Assembly (NCBI GenBank): GCA_029556615.1
Contig: JAKQDD010000031.1
Location: forward strand, 1-64,000
Source: Verrucomicrobiota bacterium
Lineage (GTDB): Bacteria; Verrucomicrobiota; Verrucomicrobiia; Limisphaerales; J093
Direction: 5' to 3'
DNA: 64,000 nucleotides
The notes under the pieces are model-generated. The model searched no databases, had not been told where the DNA came from, and saw only the letters and a list, made by a program, of their open reading frames with translations. Position numbers and translations under genes: made by a program. This document shows positions 20,246 to 28,781 of the stretch, piece after piece. Each line of letters starts with the position of its first letter. Position 1 is the first letter of the stretch.

Positions 20246-20263
20246 CCTCCCGGCAACGGGAGG
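20246..20263. repeat. Hairpin with GNRA (GCAA) tetraloop
   Basis: CCTCCCG - GCAA - CGGGAGG forms a perfect 7-bp stem closed by a GNRA tetraloop, with further pairing outside (TCTCCC/GGGGAGA). There is no T-run, so it is not a standard rho-independent terminator. It could stabilise the 3' end of the upstream minus-strand transcript or be a small REP-like element. Confidence 0.55.
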
Positions 20264-20297
20264 AGATAGGGGAGAGGAGGGGCCTGTTCGACTGGGC

Positions 20298-20316
20298 CTG
20301 AGGCGCGCCTCGCTAG
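20298..20316 (-). repeat. Short-form palindromic repeat
   Basis: CTGAGGCGCGCCTCGCTAG, identical over 19 bases to the right end of copy A (18165-18183) and in the same orientation. It contains the perfect 12-base palindrome GAGGCGCGCCTC. It lies about 90 bases past the end of the Tat-exported TIM-barrel gene. Confidence 0.75.
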
Positions 20317-20407
20317 AAAGCAAAACCCAGAAATCCATGCACCGGTTCTCTTGTGAGATTTCCGGGTTAGGTCTGTGCAATAATGGATTCCGGTCTTGCA
20401 CGGTGCC

Positions 20408-21403
20408 TTACGCGGACCATGGCCTGGGCCGTGACTGCGCCCCGGCGATCGCGCGGCGCGCGATCGCAACATCCTCGGCCACCTGGAAATCGAACATGCC
20501 CACGCAGAGGAAATCCGCGCCGTTGTCGTAGGCGTAGCGAAAGCCCTGATCCGGATGGATGGCGCCGGCCCCGAGCACCTTGTAGGCGATCCATGGGATT
20601 TCGACTCCGGCCATGAAGTCGCACGTATCCTGCGGGGTTTCCTCCCACACACTGTCATTGCGCGGTAGCGGTCCTGCCGACCAGTACCGCTTGCTGTTGA
20701 AGGTCTTCATGTAGAAGTCGGGGCGCACCTTGAGCTGCTCGCAGGCCCGCGGCACAGCGAGGTCGTGGCCTGCGATACCCGCCACCACGCCCTGCTCCCG
20801 GATGCGGCGCACAGCTTCGCCGAGCAACTCGCCCTGTCCCTCGGCAACGCAGGTGTCCCCTACTCCGCCGTGCACGTAGCACCCGACCGCTCCGGCGTCC
20901 ACGGCGAGGCGGACTTCGAGCCAGCGGTCGGCTGGCGGGAGCTTCACTTGAGCGATCCATTGCAGCTTCCCCCCTTGCGCGCGGTGCTTCCTGACAATCC
21001 GCAGCGTGTCGTCGTCAACGCGGAGGATCATGGTGTTCATACCGTGCGCCTCACACAGGGCGAGGGTCTCGAGCACTTTGTCATCGGTGAAGTAGTGCTT
21101 CAGCAGCGGCGACACATAGATGAGATCCCGACTGTGGGCGAAGCCGCTGATGAGATTGCCTCCGCAGATCAGCCGGGACACGGTGAGCCGTCCCAGCTTG
21201 CCGCTGGGGAAACCGGCGGGGGAACTCCCCGGCGGCTTCGCGGTCCCCGGTTGCGCCTGGTGAAGTCGCAAGGCGGTCTCCTCATAGCCCCAGGCGAGGG
21301 CCGAGGCGGCGGACATGGCCGCGGCGGACTGCGCGATGAATCTTCTGCGGCTGCGAACTCCGGGGCGGGCGCGATCCCTGCCGGGGTGGTGTTCGTCGGT
21401 CAT
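20408..21403 (-). CDS. Tat-exported TIM-barrel protein, aldo/keto reductase-like
   Basis: A 331-residue protein with a twin-arginine signal (SRRRFIAQSAAAMSAASALAW). Then comes a domain opening with GKLGRLTVSRLICGGNLISG, the first strand and turn of an aldo/keto reductase-like barrel, and later ILRVDDDT, GCYVHGGVGD, FYMKTFNSK and a closing segment FLCVGMFDFQV. The canonical Asp-Tyr-Lys-His catalytic set of aldo/keto reductases is not obvious, so the activity may differ. Similar exported proteins are common in planctomycetes and verrucomicrobia. ATG 21403 (MTDEHH) was preferred; ATG 21430 is in frame. Its start lies about 100 bases from the divergent manC gene. Confidence 0.72.
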   Translation of the reverse strand: MTDEHHPGRDRARPGVRSRRRFIAQSAAAMSAASALAWGYEETALRLHQAQPGTAKPPGSSPAGFPSGKLGRLTVSRLICGGNLISGFAHSRDLIYVSPLLKHYFTDDKVLETLALCEAHGMNTMILRVDDDTLRIVRKHRAQGGKLQWIAQVKLPPADRWLEVRLAVDAGAVGCYVHGGVGDTCVAEGQGELLGEAVRRIREQGVVAGIAGHDLAVPRACEQLKVRPDFYMKTFNSKRYWSAGPLPRNDSVWEETPQDTCDFMAGVEIPWIAYKVLGAGAIHPDQGFRYAYDNGADFLCVGMFDFQVAEDVAIARRAIAGAQSRPRPWSA

Positions 21404-21499
21404 AGGGGTCTGGAATGACGACCGGATCATGGGCGGGGGCGATCACGGGGGCAAGCCTTTGTGTTGATCCCGGCTGCCGTCGCGCGGTAGGGTGGGCTT

Positions 21500-22630
21500 A
21501 TGCGAGGTGCTGCGGTCAATGCGGAGGCGTACGTCATCATCATGGCGGGCGGGCGGGGCGAGCGGTTCTGGCCTGTCAGCCGGGAAAAGACCCCCAAGCA
21601 GCTCATCCGGCTTTTGGGCGACCGCTCTTTCCTGCAAGCGGCGGTGGACCATGTGCTGCCGCTGGTGCCGCCAGCCAACATCCTGGTGATCACCAACGCG
21701 GCGCAGGCCGGCGAGGTGCGAAAGCAGCTGCCGCGGCTGCCGAAGGAGAACATCATCGCCGAACCGTGCGGCCGCGACACCATGGCTGCGGTCACGCTGG
21801 GGGCGGCGCTGGTGGGCCAGCGCAGCACGCGGGGCGTGATGGCGGTGCTCCCCGCCGACCACGTCATCCCGGAGCCGAAACGCTTTCAACAAGTCCTCCG
21901 CGACACCCTGGACCTGGCGGGGCGGGGACAGGTGATCGTGACGATCGGGATCAAGCCTACCGAGCCGGCGACGGGTTACGGCTACATCCGCGTGGGCGCC
22001 CCGCTGCCGCCGCCGCAAGGCGCCAGGCCCTACAAGACGACCTTCCACCGGGCCGAGCAGTTCGTCGAAAAGCCGCCTTACGACAAGGCCCTCGAGTACC
22101 TGACCAGCGGCCAGTACCGGTGGAACGCCGGGATGTTCGTCTGGTCGTTTGTCACGATCACGCAGGCGTTGGAGAAGCATCAACCGGAGATGGCGGAGGC
22201 CTGCCGGCGGTGGTTCGACGCCGCCGCCAAGGGCCGGCTCGCGAAGACGCTGGCCCGGGAATACCCGGACCTTCGCAAGATCTCGATCGATTACGCGCTG
22301 ATGGAGCAGGCCCAGAACGTGGTGGTGGCGGACGGGGACTTCGCCTGGGATGACCTCGGCTCCTGGACGGCCTTGATGCGGCACCTGAAACCGGATTCCG
22401 CGGGCAACTGCGCCGTGGGCGACTTCATCCACGTGGACGGTGCGCGCAATCTCATCTATGACGCCCGGACGAAGCCGCACCGGACGCCGATCGCGGTCCT
22501 GGGGTTGAGGGACGCCATCCTGGTCCAGACGGATGACGCGGTGCTGCTGGCGCACAAGAGCCAGGCCCAGCGCGTCAAGGAACTCGTGCGCGCCCTGGCC
22601 GCCTCAGACCGGCACCGCCGGCTGGTTTGA
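21500..22630 (+). CDS. manC: Mannose-1-phosphate guanylyltransferase
   Basis: A 376-residue nucleotidyltransferase making GDP-mannose from mannose-1-phosphate and GTP. The N-terminal signature is clear (MAGGRGERFWPVSREKTPKQL), as are EPCGRDTMAA, LPADHVI, the FVEKPP motif and the YRWNAGMFVW and DLGSW blocks. It lacks the C-terminal isomerase domain of bifunctional ManC/AlgA. The phosphomannomutase gene follows after four bases, so the two steps that make GDP-mannose are co-expressed. It is the first gene of the six-gene polysaccharide operon. Confidence 0.93.
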   Translation: MRGAAVNAEAYVIIMAGGRGERFWPVSREKTPKQLIRLLGDRSFLQAAVDHVLPLVPPANILVITNAAQAGEVRKQLPRLPKENIIAEPCGRDTMAAVTLGAALVGQRSTRGVMAVLPADHVIPEPKRFQQVLRDTLDLAGRGQVIVTIGIKPTEPATGYGYIRVGAPLPPPQGARPYKTTFHRAEQFVEKPPYDKALEYLTSGQYRWNAGMFVWSFVTITQALEKHQPEMAEACRRWFDAAAKGRLAKTLAREYPDLRKISIDYALMEQAQNVVVADGDFAWDDLGSWTALMRHLKPDSAGNCAVGDFIHVDGARNLIYDARTKPHRTPIAVLGLRDAILVQTDDAVLLAHKSQAQRVKELVRALAASDRHRRLV

Positions 22631-22634
22631 GCCG

Positions 22635-24125
22635 ATGAAGATCCGCCTTGAAGACCTGATGACCCGCAGCGGGGTGACGTTCGGCACAAGCGGCGCCCGG
22701 GGGCTCGCCGCGGCCATGAGCGACCTTGTCTGCTACGCCTACACTCGCGCCTTCCTCCAGTACCTGCAGGCCGCCGGCGAGCAGGAGCCGGGTCGGGGCG
22801 CGGTGGCCGTGGCGGGCGATCTCCGCCCCAGCACGGCGCGGATCCTCGAGGCGGTCTCGAGAGCAGTCGAGGAGACGGGCGCACGGGCGATCGCCTGCGG
22901 TCGAATCCCGTCGCCGGCGGTGGCGCTCTATGGTCTCGAGCAGAGGATCCCGGCCATCATGGTCACGGGCAGCCACATTCCCGACGACCGCAATGGCATC
23001 AAGTTCAACAAGGCCTCGGGCGAGATTCTCAAGCAGGACGAACGGGGCATCGCTGCGCAGACGGTTGATGTCGATGAGGCGATGTTCGACGCCGCGGGCG
23101 CCTTTCGGAGTCCGCGGTCTGTCTTGCGGGCCGAGTCGTCCGACGCGGCTGAGGGCTACGTGGCGCGCTATCTGGATTTCGTCGGGCGCGGCGCCCTGAA
23201 GGGGCTGCGGGTCGGGGTGTATCAGCATTCCGCGGTGGGGCGCGATCTGTTGGTCAGGGTGCTCTCGAGCCTTGGCGCGGAGACCGTTCCGCGGGGTCGT
23301 TCGGACACGTTCATTCCCGTGGACACCGAGGCGATCCGGCCTGAGGACGTGGAACACGCACGGGCTTGGACGCGGGAGGACCGGCTGGACGCGATCGTCT
23401 CGACGGACGGGGACAGTGACCGCCCGCTGGTGAGTGACGAGGAGGGGCGCTGGCTGCGGGGTGACGTCGCGGGGATCCTGTGCGCCCGCTCGCTCGAGGC
23501 GGACGTCGTCTGCACACCGGTCAGCTGCAACACGGCGGTCGAACAGTGCGGGTGGTTCAAAGCGGTCCACCGGACGCGCATCGGCTCCCCTTATGTGATT
23601 GCGGCGATGTCCGCGGCCGCCGCGGCCGGGGCGAACCGCGTGGTGGGCTACGAGGCCAACGGCGGCTTCCTGGTCCACTCGAACCTCGAGCAGGACGGCC
23701 GGCGGCTCCGGGCGTTGCCAACGCGGGACGCCATGATCGTCATCCTGAGTCTTCTTCGGCTCGGCCGCCGGCAAGGCAAACGGATCTCGGAGCTTGTATC
23801 CGGCCTGCCGTCACGATCCACCGCGAGCGATCGTCTGAGGGACTTCCCCACGGAGAGAAGCCGCGCCATCCTGGCCCGGTTCGACTCCGGCAGCGAAGCT
23901 GCGGATCGGGCAGCCATCGAGGCGTTGCTGGGGGATGTCTCCGGCCCTGTGAAAAGCATCGACCGCACCGATGGACTGCGCGTCCTCTTCGCGAACGGTG
24001 AGATCCTCCATTTCCGTCCCTCGGGCAATGCCCCGGAGTTGCGCTGCTACTCCGAAGCGGACACCGACGATCGGGCGAGGGCGTTGACGGCACACGCGCT
24101 CGGACGGCTCGGGGCGATGCGATGA
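22635..24125 (+). CDS. manB: Phosphomannomutase/phosphoglucomutase
   Basis: A 496-residue alpha-D-phosphohexomutase. The phosphoserine loop reads TGSHIP (about residue 110) in place of the common TASHNP, as in some rhizobial phosphomannomutases. The metal site is DGDSDR (about 257), the sugar-specificity loop EANGG (about 339), and the phosphate-binding loop RPSGNAPELR (about 461). It would interconvert mannose-6-phosphate and mannose-1-phosphate for the preceding ManC. ATG 22635, just past the manC stop, was chosen; the frame is open further upstream inside manC. Mannose versus glucose specificity is inferred from the manC neighbour. Confidence 0.9.
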   Translation: MKIRLEDLMTRSGVTFGTSGARGLAAAMSDLVCYAYTRAFLQYLQAAGEQEPGRGAVAVAGDLRPSTARILEAVSRAVEETGARAIACGRIPSPAVALYGLEQRIPAIMVTGSHIPDDRNGIKFNKASGEILKQDERGIAAQTVDVDEAMFDAAGAFRSPRSVLRAESSDAAEGYVARYLDFVGRGALKGLRVGVYQHSAVGRDLLVRVLSSLGAETVPRGRSDTFIPVDTEAIRPEDVEHARAWTREDRLDAIVSTDGDSDRPLVSDEEGRWLRGDVAGILCARSLEADVVCTPVSCNTAVEQCGWFKAVHRTRIGSPYVIAAMSAAAAAGANRVVGYEANGGFLVHSNLEQDGRRLRALPTRDAMIVILSLLRLGRRQGKRISELVSGLPSRSTASDRLRDFPTERSRAILARFDSGSEAADRAAIEALLGDVSGPVKSIDRTDGLRVLFANGEILHFRPSGNAPELRCYSEADTDDRARALTAHALGRLGAMR

Positions 24126-24212
24126 GCGGACCGGCGCGCCGGCGCGCGGATTGCCGGCCGAAGTTTGCGATCGTCAAGCCCGGCCGGCTGTGTTTCAAAT
24201 ACGCCGGGCCCG

Positions 24213-25586
24213 ATGGAACCTAAGGCCACACTGCTGATTGTCGACGACGAGAAGCCGACGCGCGAGGGGTTGCGCGCGGCGCTCGAGGATCGGTTTGACG
24301 TCTACGTGGCGGAGGACGCCGCCGGCGCGATGGAACTGCTCGAACGCGACCGGTTTGACGTGGTGCTGACCGATTTCCGGCTGCCCCGCGAGGACGGCAT
24401 GAAGCTGATTGCGCGCGCCAAGTCGCTGTCGCGCCCGCCGGTGTGCATCCTGATGACCGCGTACGGTTCCGAGGATCTCGCGGTGGAAGCGATGCGGCAG
24501 GGGGCGGACGACTACATCGCCAAGGGCCGCCTTCAGATCGAGGAACTCGAACTGCGGATCACCCGGGCGTTGCGGCGGCTCAACCTCGAGGACGAGAACC
24601 AGGCGCTCCGCCAGCAACTCGACGAGCGGTTTGGGTTGGAACATATCGTGGGACAGTCGCCGGCGATGCGCGAGGTGCTGGCGGTCGTCGGGCAGGTCGC
24701 GCCCACGCCGGCAACCGTCCTCATCCAGGGGGAAACCGGAACGGGCAAGGAGCTCATCGCCAAGGCCATCCACCAGCTCAGCCCGCGCGTCCGGCGCCCG
24801 ATGGTCAGCGTGCATTGCGCCGCCCTGGCTCCGACACTGCTCGAAAGCGAACTGTTCGGCCACGAAAAAGGAGCATTCACGGGAGCCCACGAACGCCGGA
24901 TCGGCCGGTTCGAACAGGCCAACGGCAGCACCTTGTTTCTGGATGAGATCGGCGAGATCGATGCCGGCACCCAGGTCAAACTGCTCCGCGTCCTGGGGGA
25001 ACGGACCTTCGAACGCGTGGGATCGAACAAACCGCTGACCGTCGATGTCCGACTGATTGCGGCGACGAACAAGTCGCTGGTGCAGCTGGTGCGGACCGGG
25101 GCGTTCCGCGAGGATCTCTATTTCCGGTTGCGGGTGGTGGAAGTGACCCTGCCCCCGCTGCGGGACCGCCCGGGCGATGTGCCGCTGCTGGCGCTGCATT
25201 TCCTGCGGGAGATCGCACGGGCCTACGGCAAGCCGGTGACGGATTTCACGCTCGACGCGCTCGAGGCCCTGACGCGGTATCGGTGGCCTGCGAATGTGCG
25301 CGAGCTGCGGAATGCCGTCGAGGGCGCGGTGGCCCTCTGCCGGGGGGACAAGATCGCGCTGCGCGATCTCCCCGCGAACGTGCGGGGGGGAGAGGCGGCG
25401 TTGACGCCGACGCCTGGCGGCGGGGGGAACGAAGGCCTGACCTTGCACGAAGCCGAGAAACAACTCATCATCCGGGCCTTGCAGGAGAGTGGCGGCAACC
25501 GCACACTCGCCGCCAAGAAGATCGGGATTAGCCGGCGCACGCTGCATCGAAAGCTGCATGAGCATCAGCTGGATGGGCTTGTCTGA
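24213..25586 (+). CDS. Sigma-54-dependent NtrC-family response regulator
   Basis: A 457-residue activator. The receiver domain (1-120) has the acidic pair VDDE, phospho-acceptor D in VLTDFRLP and T in LMTAYGSED. Its conserved Lys is followed by Gly (YIAKG) rather than the usual Pro. The AAA+ domain (about 145-380) has Walker A GETGTGKE, the sigma-54 contact loop GAFTGA and Walker B LFLDEIGE. A Fis-type helix-turn-helix closes the protein (GNRTLAAKKIGISRRTLHRKL). It sits inside the polysaccharide operon with no sensor kinase gene nearby, so it may control this operon or related surface genes. ATG 24213 aligns with the receiver start. Confidence 0.94.
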   Translation: MEPKATLLIVDDEKPTREGLRAALEDRFDVYVAEDAAGAMELLERDRFDVVLTDFRLPREDGMKLIARAKSLSRPPVCILMTAYGSEDLAVEAMRQGADDYIAKGRLQIEELELRITRALRRLNLEDENQALRQQLDERFGLEHIVGQSPAMREVLAVVGQVAPTPATVLIQGETGTGKELIAKAIHQLSPRVRRPMVSVHCAALAPTLLESELFGHEKGAFTGAHERRIGRFEQANGSTLFLDEIGEIDAGTQVKLLRVLGERTFERVGSNKPLTVDVRLIAATNKSLVQLVRTGAFREDLYFRLRVVEVTLPPLRDRPGDVPLLALHFLREIARAYGKPVTDFTLDALEALTRYRWPANVRELRNAVEGAVALCRGDKIALRDLPANVRGGEAALTPTPGGGGNEGLTLHEAEKQLIIRALQESGGNRTLAAKKIGISRRTLHRKLHEHQLDGLV

Positions 25587-25603
25587 GTCCGGTCAACGCA
25601 CCT

Positions 25604-27364
25604 ATGCCACGGATACAAGAGATCATTCACAAGTTCGAGGAAGGCGAGTGGACGTGGACGCTGAAAGCGTTGGTCGGCCTGCTCCTGGCCGTGACGCTGA
25701 CCGCGTGGTACGACTTCAACGAGTACCAGAACTTCAAGAGCGCGGAGGCGATGGAGACGGCGCAGCTGGCCCGGAACCTGGCGCGCGGGGAAGGCTTCAC
25801 GACGAAGTGCATCCGGCCGCTGACGATTGCCCTGGTCGAACAGCACCAGGGGCCGGCGTCCCGGATCGGCCGCAAGCCGCACCCGGATCTCAACACGCCG
25901 CCGGTCTACCCGGTGCTGCTGGCGGGCCTGATGAAGGTTCTCCCCCTCAACTACGACATCACCGCGCGGTACTGGCGGTATCAACCGGAGGTGCTGATCG
26001 CCTTGTTCAATCAGGGGCTCTTCTTCCTGACCATCGGACTGACCGCGCTCCTCGCGCGGCGCCTGTTTGACCCTTCGGTCGCGCTGGTCACAGCGATCGT
26101 CCTGCTCGGCTGCGACCTGCTCTGGCGATTCAGCGTCTCGGGTCTCTCGACGTGCCTGCTGCTCCTGATCCTGGTCAGCCTGCTGTGGGTGTTGGTCTGG
26201 CTCGACCAGGGGGCCCAGGACGGGCAGCGCAAGACAGGCTGGTTCGTCGGGCTCGGCATCCTGGCCGGAGTGCTGATTGGGCTGGGGGCGCTGACCCGCT
26301 ATGCGTTCGGCTGGCTGCTCCTGCCCGTGCTCGGGTACTTTGTCGCATTCCTGGGCGGGCGCCGGTGGATCGTCGGCATCGCCACCGTGCTGACCTTCCT
26401 CGCCCTGCTCACGCCCTGGATGGCCCGCAACTACATGCTCAGCGGCACGCCGTTCGGAGTGCCCGGCTACGCGGTGCACCAGGACACGCTCCCCTACCCC
26501 GAGGCGCGCCTCGAACGCACCCTCCGGCCCGACCTCAGCAAGATCGAAGGGCGCGATTACTTCCGCAAGATCGTCAGCAATGCGGGGGACGTGGTGTCAA
26601 ACGAGGTCCCGCGGCTGGGCGGAGGGAGCTGGGTGACGGCCTTCTTCATGGCCGGCCTGTTCCTGCGCTACCGGAGCGCGGTTCTCGGCCGGTTGCGGCT
26701 CTTCCTGATCGCCGCCCTGCTGGTGCTGATCGCGGTCCAGGCGGCGGGCCGGACGCACCTGACGGCGGATTCCCCCACGATCAACTCCGAGAACCTGATG
26801 GTGCTGCTGGTGCCGCCGGTGTTCATGTTTGGCACCGCGCTGTTCTTCGTGCTGCTCGAGCAGCTGCGACCGGCCATCCTCGAGATCCGCTACCTGGTGA
26901 TTGTGGGGTTCATCGCCCTGGCGTCCAGCCCGCTGGTGTTCACGCTGATGCCGCCGCGGAGTTACCCCATCACCTACCCTCCCTACCTGCCCCCCTGGAT
27001 CCAGGAGTCGGCCCGGTACTTGCGCGACGACGAGATGATGATGAGCGACATGCCCTGGGCCGTGGCCTGGTACGGCGACCGCAACTGCATCTGGACGACA
27101 CTCGACACCTCCCGGTCCTTCTTCACGATCCACGACGAGCACAAGCTGGTTTCCGCCCTCTACCTGACACCGCTGACCACCGACGCCCGGTTCCTCACCC
27201 AGATCCTCCAGAGCCCGGACTACGAATGGTCGCGGTTCGCCGCGGAGGTTCTGACCCGGACCAACCTGCCCACCCAGTTCCCCCTTCGACACGCGCGGAA
27301 GAAGTACACCCCCGACCAGCTGCTTCTTTGCGACCGCCCGCGCTGGCAGGAAGGCCTGCGGTAA
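25604..27364 (+). CDS. Multi-pass membrane glycosyltransferase-like protein (GT39/ArnT type)
   Basis: A 586-residue integral membrane protein with roughly 10-12 hydrophobic helices. After the first helix comes a periplasmic loop with an acidic/aromatic start (YDFNEYQNF) and HPDLNTPPVYPVLLAG, the layout of polyprenyl-phosphate-sugar dependent transferases of the PMT/ArnT (GT-C) fold. The C-terminal roughly 150 residues are soluble. It begins 17 bases after the regulator and ends 10 bases before the MBOAT gene. It probably adds a lipid-linked sugar to a periplasmic acceptor; the precise family is not certain. Confidence 0.75.
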   Translation: MPRIQEIIHKFEEGEWTWTLKALVGLLLAVTLTAWYDFNEYQNFKSAEAMETAQLARNLARGEGFTTKCIRPLTIALVEQHQGPASRIGRKPHPDLNTPPVYPVLLAGLMKVLPLNYDITARYWRYQPEVLIALFNQGLFFLTIGLTALLARRLFDPSVALVTAIVLLGCDLLWRFSVSGLSTCLLLLILVSLLWVLVWLDQGAQDGQRKTGWFVGLGILAGVLIGLGALTRYAFGWLLLPVLGYFVAFLGGRRWIVGIATVLTFLALLTPWMARNYMLSGTPFGVPGYAVHQDTLPYPEARLERTLRPDLSKIEGRDYFRKIVSNAGDVVSNEVPRLGGGSWVTAFFMAGLFLRYRSAVLGRLRLFLIAALLVLIAVQAAGRTHLTADSPTINSENLMVLLVPPVFMFGTALFFVLLEQLRPAILEIRYLVIVGFIALASSPLVFTLMPPRSYPITYPPYLPPWIQESARYLRDDEMMMSDMPWAVAWYGDRNCIWTTLDTSRSFFTIHDEHKLVSALYLTPLTTDARFLTQILQSPDYEWSRFAAEVLTRTNLPTQFPLRHARKKYTPDQLLLCDRPRWQEGLR

Positions 27365-27374
27365 CCGGATACGG

Positions 27375-28781
27375 ATGAACTTCGCCGAACTCCGGTTCTG
27401 GGGTTTTCTGTTCGCCGGACTGGGGGTGCTCCTGGCCGGGCGCGCGGTGTTTGCCGCGAGGCACCCGGCCGCCGTGGCCCGTTACGACCGGGTGGGGTTG
27501 ATCACGCTCGGGATGTTCCTGCTGCTGTGCGTCAGCTGGCTCACCTTCCTGATCTGGCTGGCGGTCGCGCTGGGATCCTACTTCGGCCTCCAGTGGATTC
27601 TGCGCCGCGGCCCGCGGGCGACCCGGGGGTACCTGGTGCTGTTGATCCCGCTGCAACTGGCCCCGCTGCTCTATTACAAGTACTCGAACTTCGTGCTGAA
27701 CCAGGTCCTGGGCTTCGAGTTCGATTCGCTGCGGCACTTGTTGATTCCGGTCGGGCTCTCCTTCTACACGTTCCAGAAGGTCGCGTTCGTGCTCGACACG
27801 CTCGCCTTCAAGGAGCCGCTCCCGCGGTTTCTCGACTACCTGAACTTCGCGGGGTTCTTTCCCCAGATCGTGGCGGGCCCGATCGAACGAAAGCGGGATC
27901 TGTTGCCGCAGATGGAGCGATTCCAGTTCCGGTGGAACCCGGCGTGGGTGGATGAGGGCATCGCCTGGGTGGGCGTCGGCCTGTTCTTCAAGATGGCGCT
28001 GGCGGACAACCTCGCGCGGTGGATGCCGTCGTTCATGCACTCGACGTCCAACCCGTTCATGATCTGGCTCAGCAACGTGTTGTTCGGCTTCCGCATCTAC
28101 TATGACTTCGCCGGGTACAGCCTGGTCGCCTACGGCGTGGCCCGATGCCTCGGGGTGAGATTGACCTTGAACTTCCAGAGCCCGTACTGCTCGACGAGCA
28201 TCCAGGAGTTCTGGCGGCGATGGCACGTCACCTTGAGCCAGTGGTTCCGCGACTACGTCTACATCCCGCTCGGCGGCAGCCGGGTCCGGACCTGGGCCCT
28301 GAACGTCGCCATCGTGTTCGTCGTCTCCGGCATCTGGCACGGCGCGGGTTGGGGCTTCATGGTCTGGGGGGCGCTGCATGGGGCCTTCCTGATTGCCCAG
28401 CGGTGGAGCGGCAGGCAACCGTGGCCGGCCGCGTGCGGGTGGATCCTGACGATGCTCGGCGCGTTTCTTGCCTGGCTCGCCTTCTACGAAACCCGTCCCC
28501 AGGCGCTCTGGCAGAAGCTGATCACGACGTTCCAGCCTGGCGCCTACTCGGCGCAGGCGCTGCGCGCCACGATCGACGCCATGGGCTCGGGAGGGCCCAT
28601 CGTGCTGGCAGCGTTGCTGGGGCTGACGGCGGCGACGCTCGCTCTCGAAGGGCTCTCCCTGCGCCGCGGGGAAGAGCCCTACGCCCTGCTCCGCCGGCCG
28701 GTCGTCCTCGCCGCGCTGGTCATCCTCACCGTGTTGCTGGCACCGGGGAAGAACAATGCCTTCATCTACTTCGCCTTCTGA
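27375..28781 (+). CDS. MBOAT family O-acyltransferase (AlgI-like)
   Basis: A 468-residue membrane-bound O-acyltransferase. Characteristic blocks are FYTFQKVAFVLD, FFPQIVAGPIER, SIQEFWRRWHVTLSQWFRDY, VYIPLGGSR, and the catalytic-His motif GIWHGAGWGF. AlgI, PatA and DltB relatives move acyl groups, usually acetyl, across the membrane to a periplasmic polysaccharide or teichoic acid. Here the next gene overlaps it by 26 bases and encodes an AlgJ-like partner, making a two-component acetylation system likely. The mannose-synthesis genes upstream suggest a mannose-containing substrate. Confidence 0.93.
   Translation: MNFAELRFWGFLFAGLGVLLAGRAVFAARHPAAVARYDRVGLITLGMFLLLCVSWLTFLIWLAVALGSYFGLQWILRRGPRATRGYLVLLIPLQLAPLLYYKYSNFVLNQVLGFEFDSLRHLLIPVGLSFYTFQKVAFVLDTLAFKEPLPRFLDYLNFAGFFPQIVAGPIERKRDLLPQMERFQFRWNPAWVDEGIAWVGVGLFFKMALADNLARWMPSFMHSTSNPFMIWLSNVLFGFRIYYDFAGYSLVAYGVARCLGVRLTLNFQSPYCSTSIQEFWRRWHVTLSQWFRDYVYIPLGGSRVRTWALNVAIVFVVSGIWHGAGWGFMVWGALHGAFLIAQRWSGRQPWPAACGWILTMLGAFLAWLAFYETRPQALWQKLITTFQPGAYSAQALRATIDAMGSGGPIVLAALLGLTAATLALEGLSLRRGEEPYALLRRPVVLAALVILTVLLAPGKNNAFIYFAF

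Larger units (their letters stand above)
20179..20407. other. Intergenic region with hairpins
   Basis: 229 bases between two minus-strand genes with no gene in it. It holds a hairpin with a GCAA tetraloop (20246-20263), one short-form repeat (20298-20316), and an AT-richer segment (20330-20395) whose ends, ATCCATGCACCGG and a related inverted sequence near 20400, could pair imperfectly. Confidence 0.6.

Noticed and set aside
22533..22634. Earlier start for the phosphomannomutase inside manC
   Set aside because: The extra residues are the manC sequence in another frame; homologues start at MKIRLEDLM.
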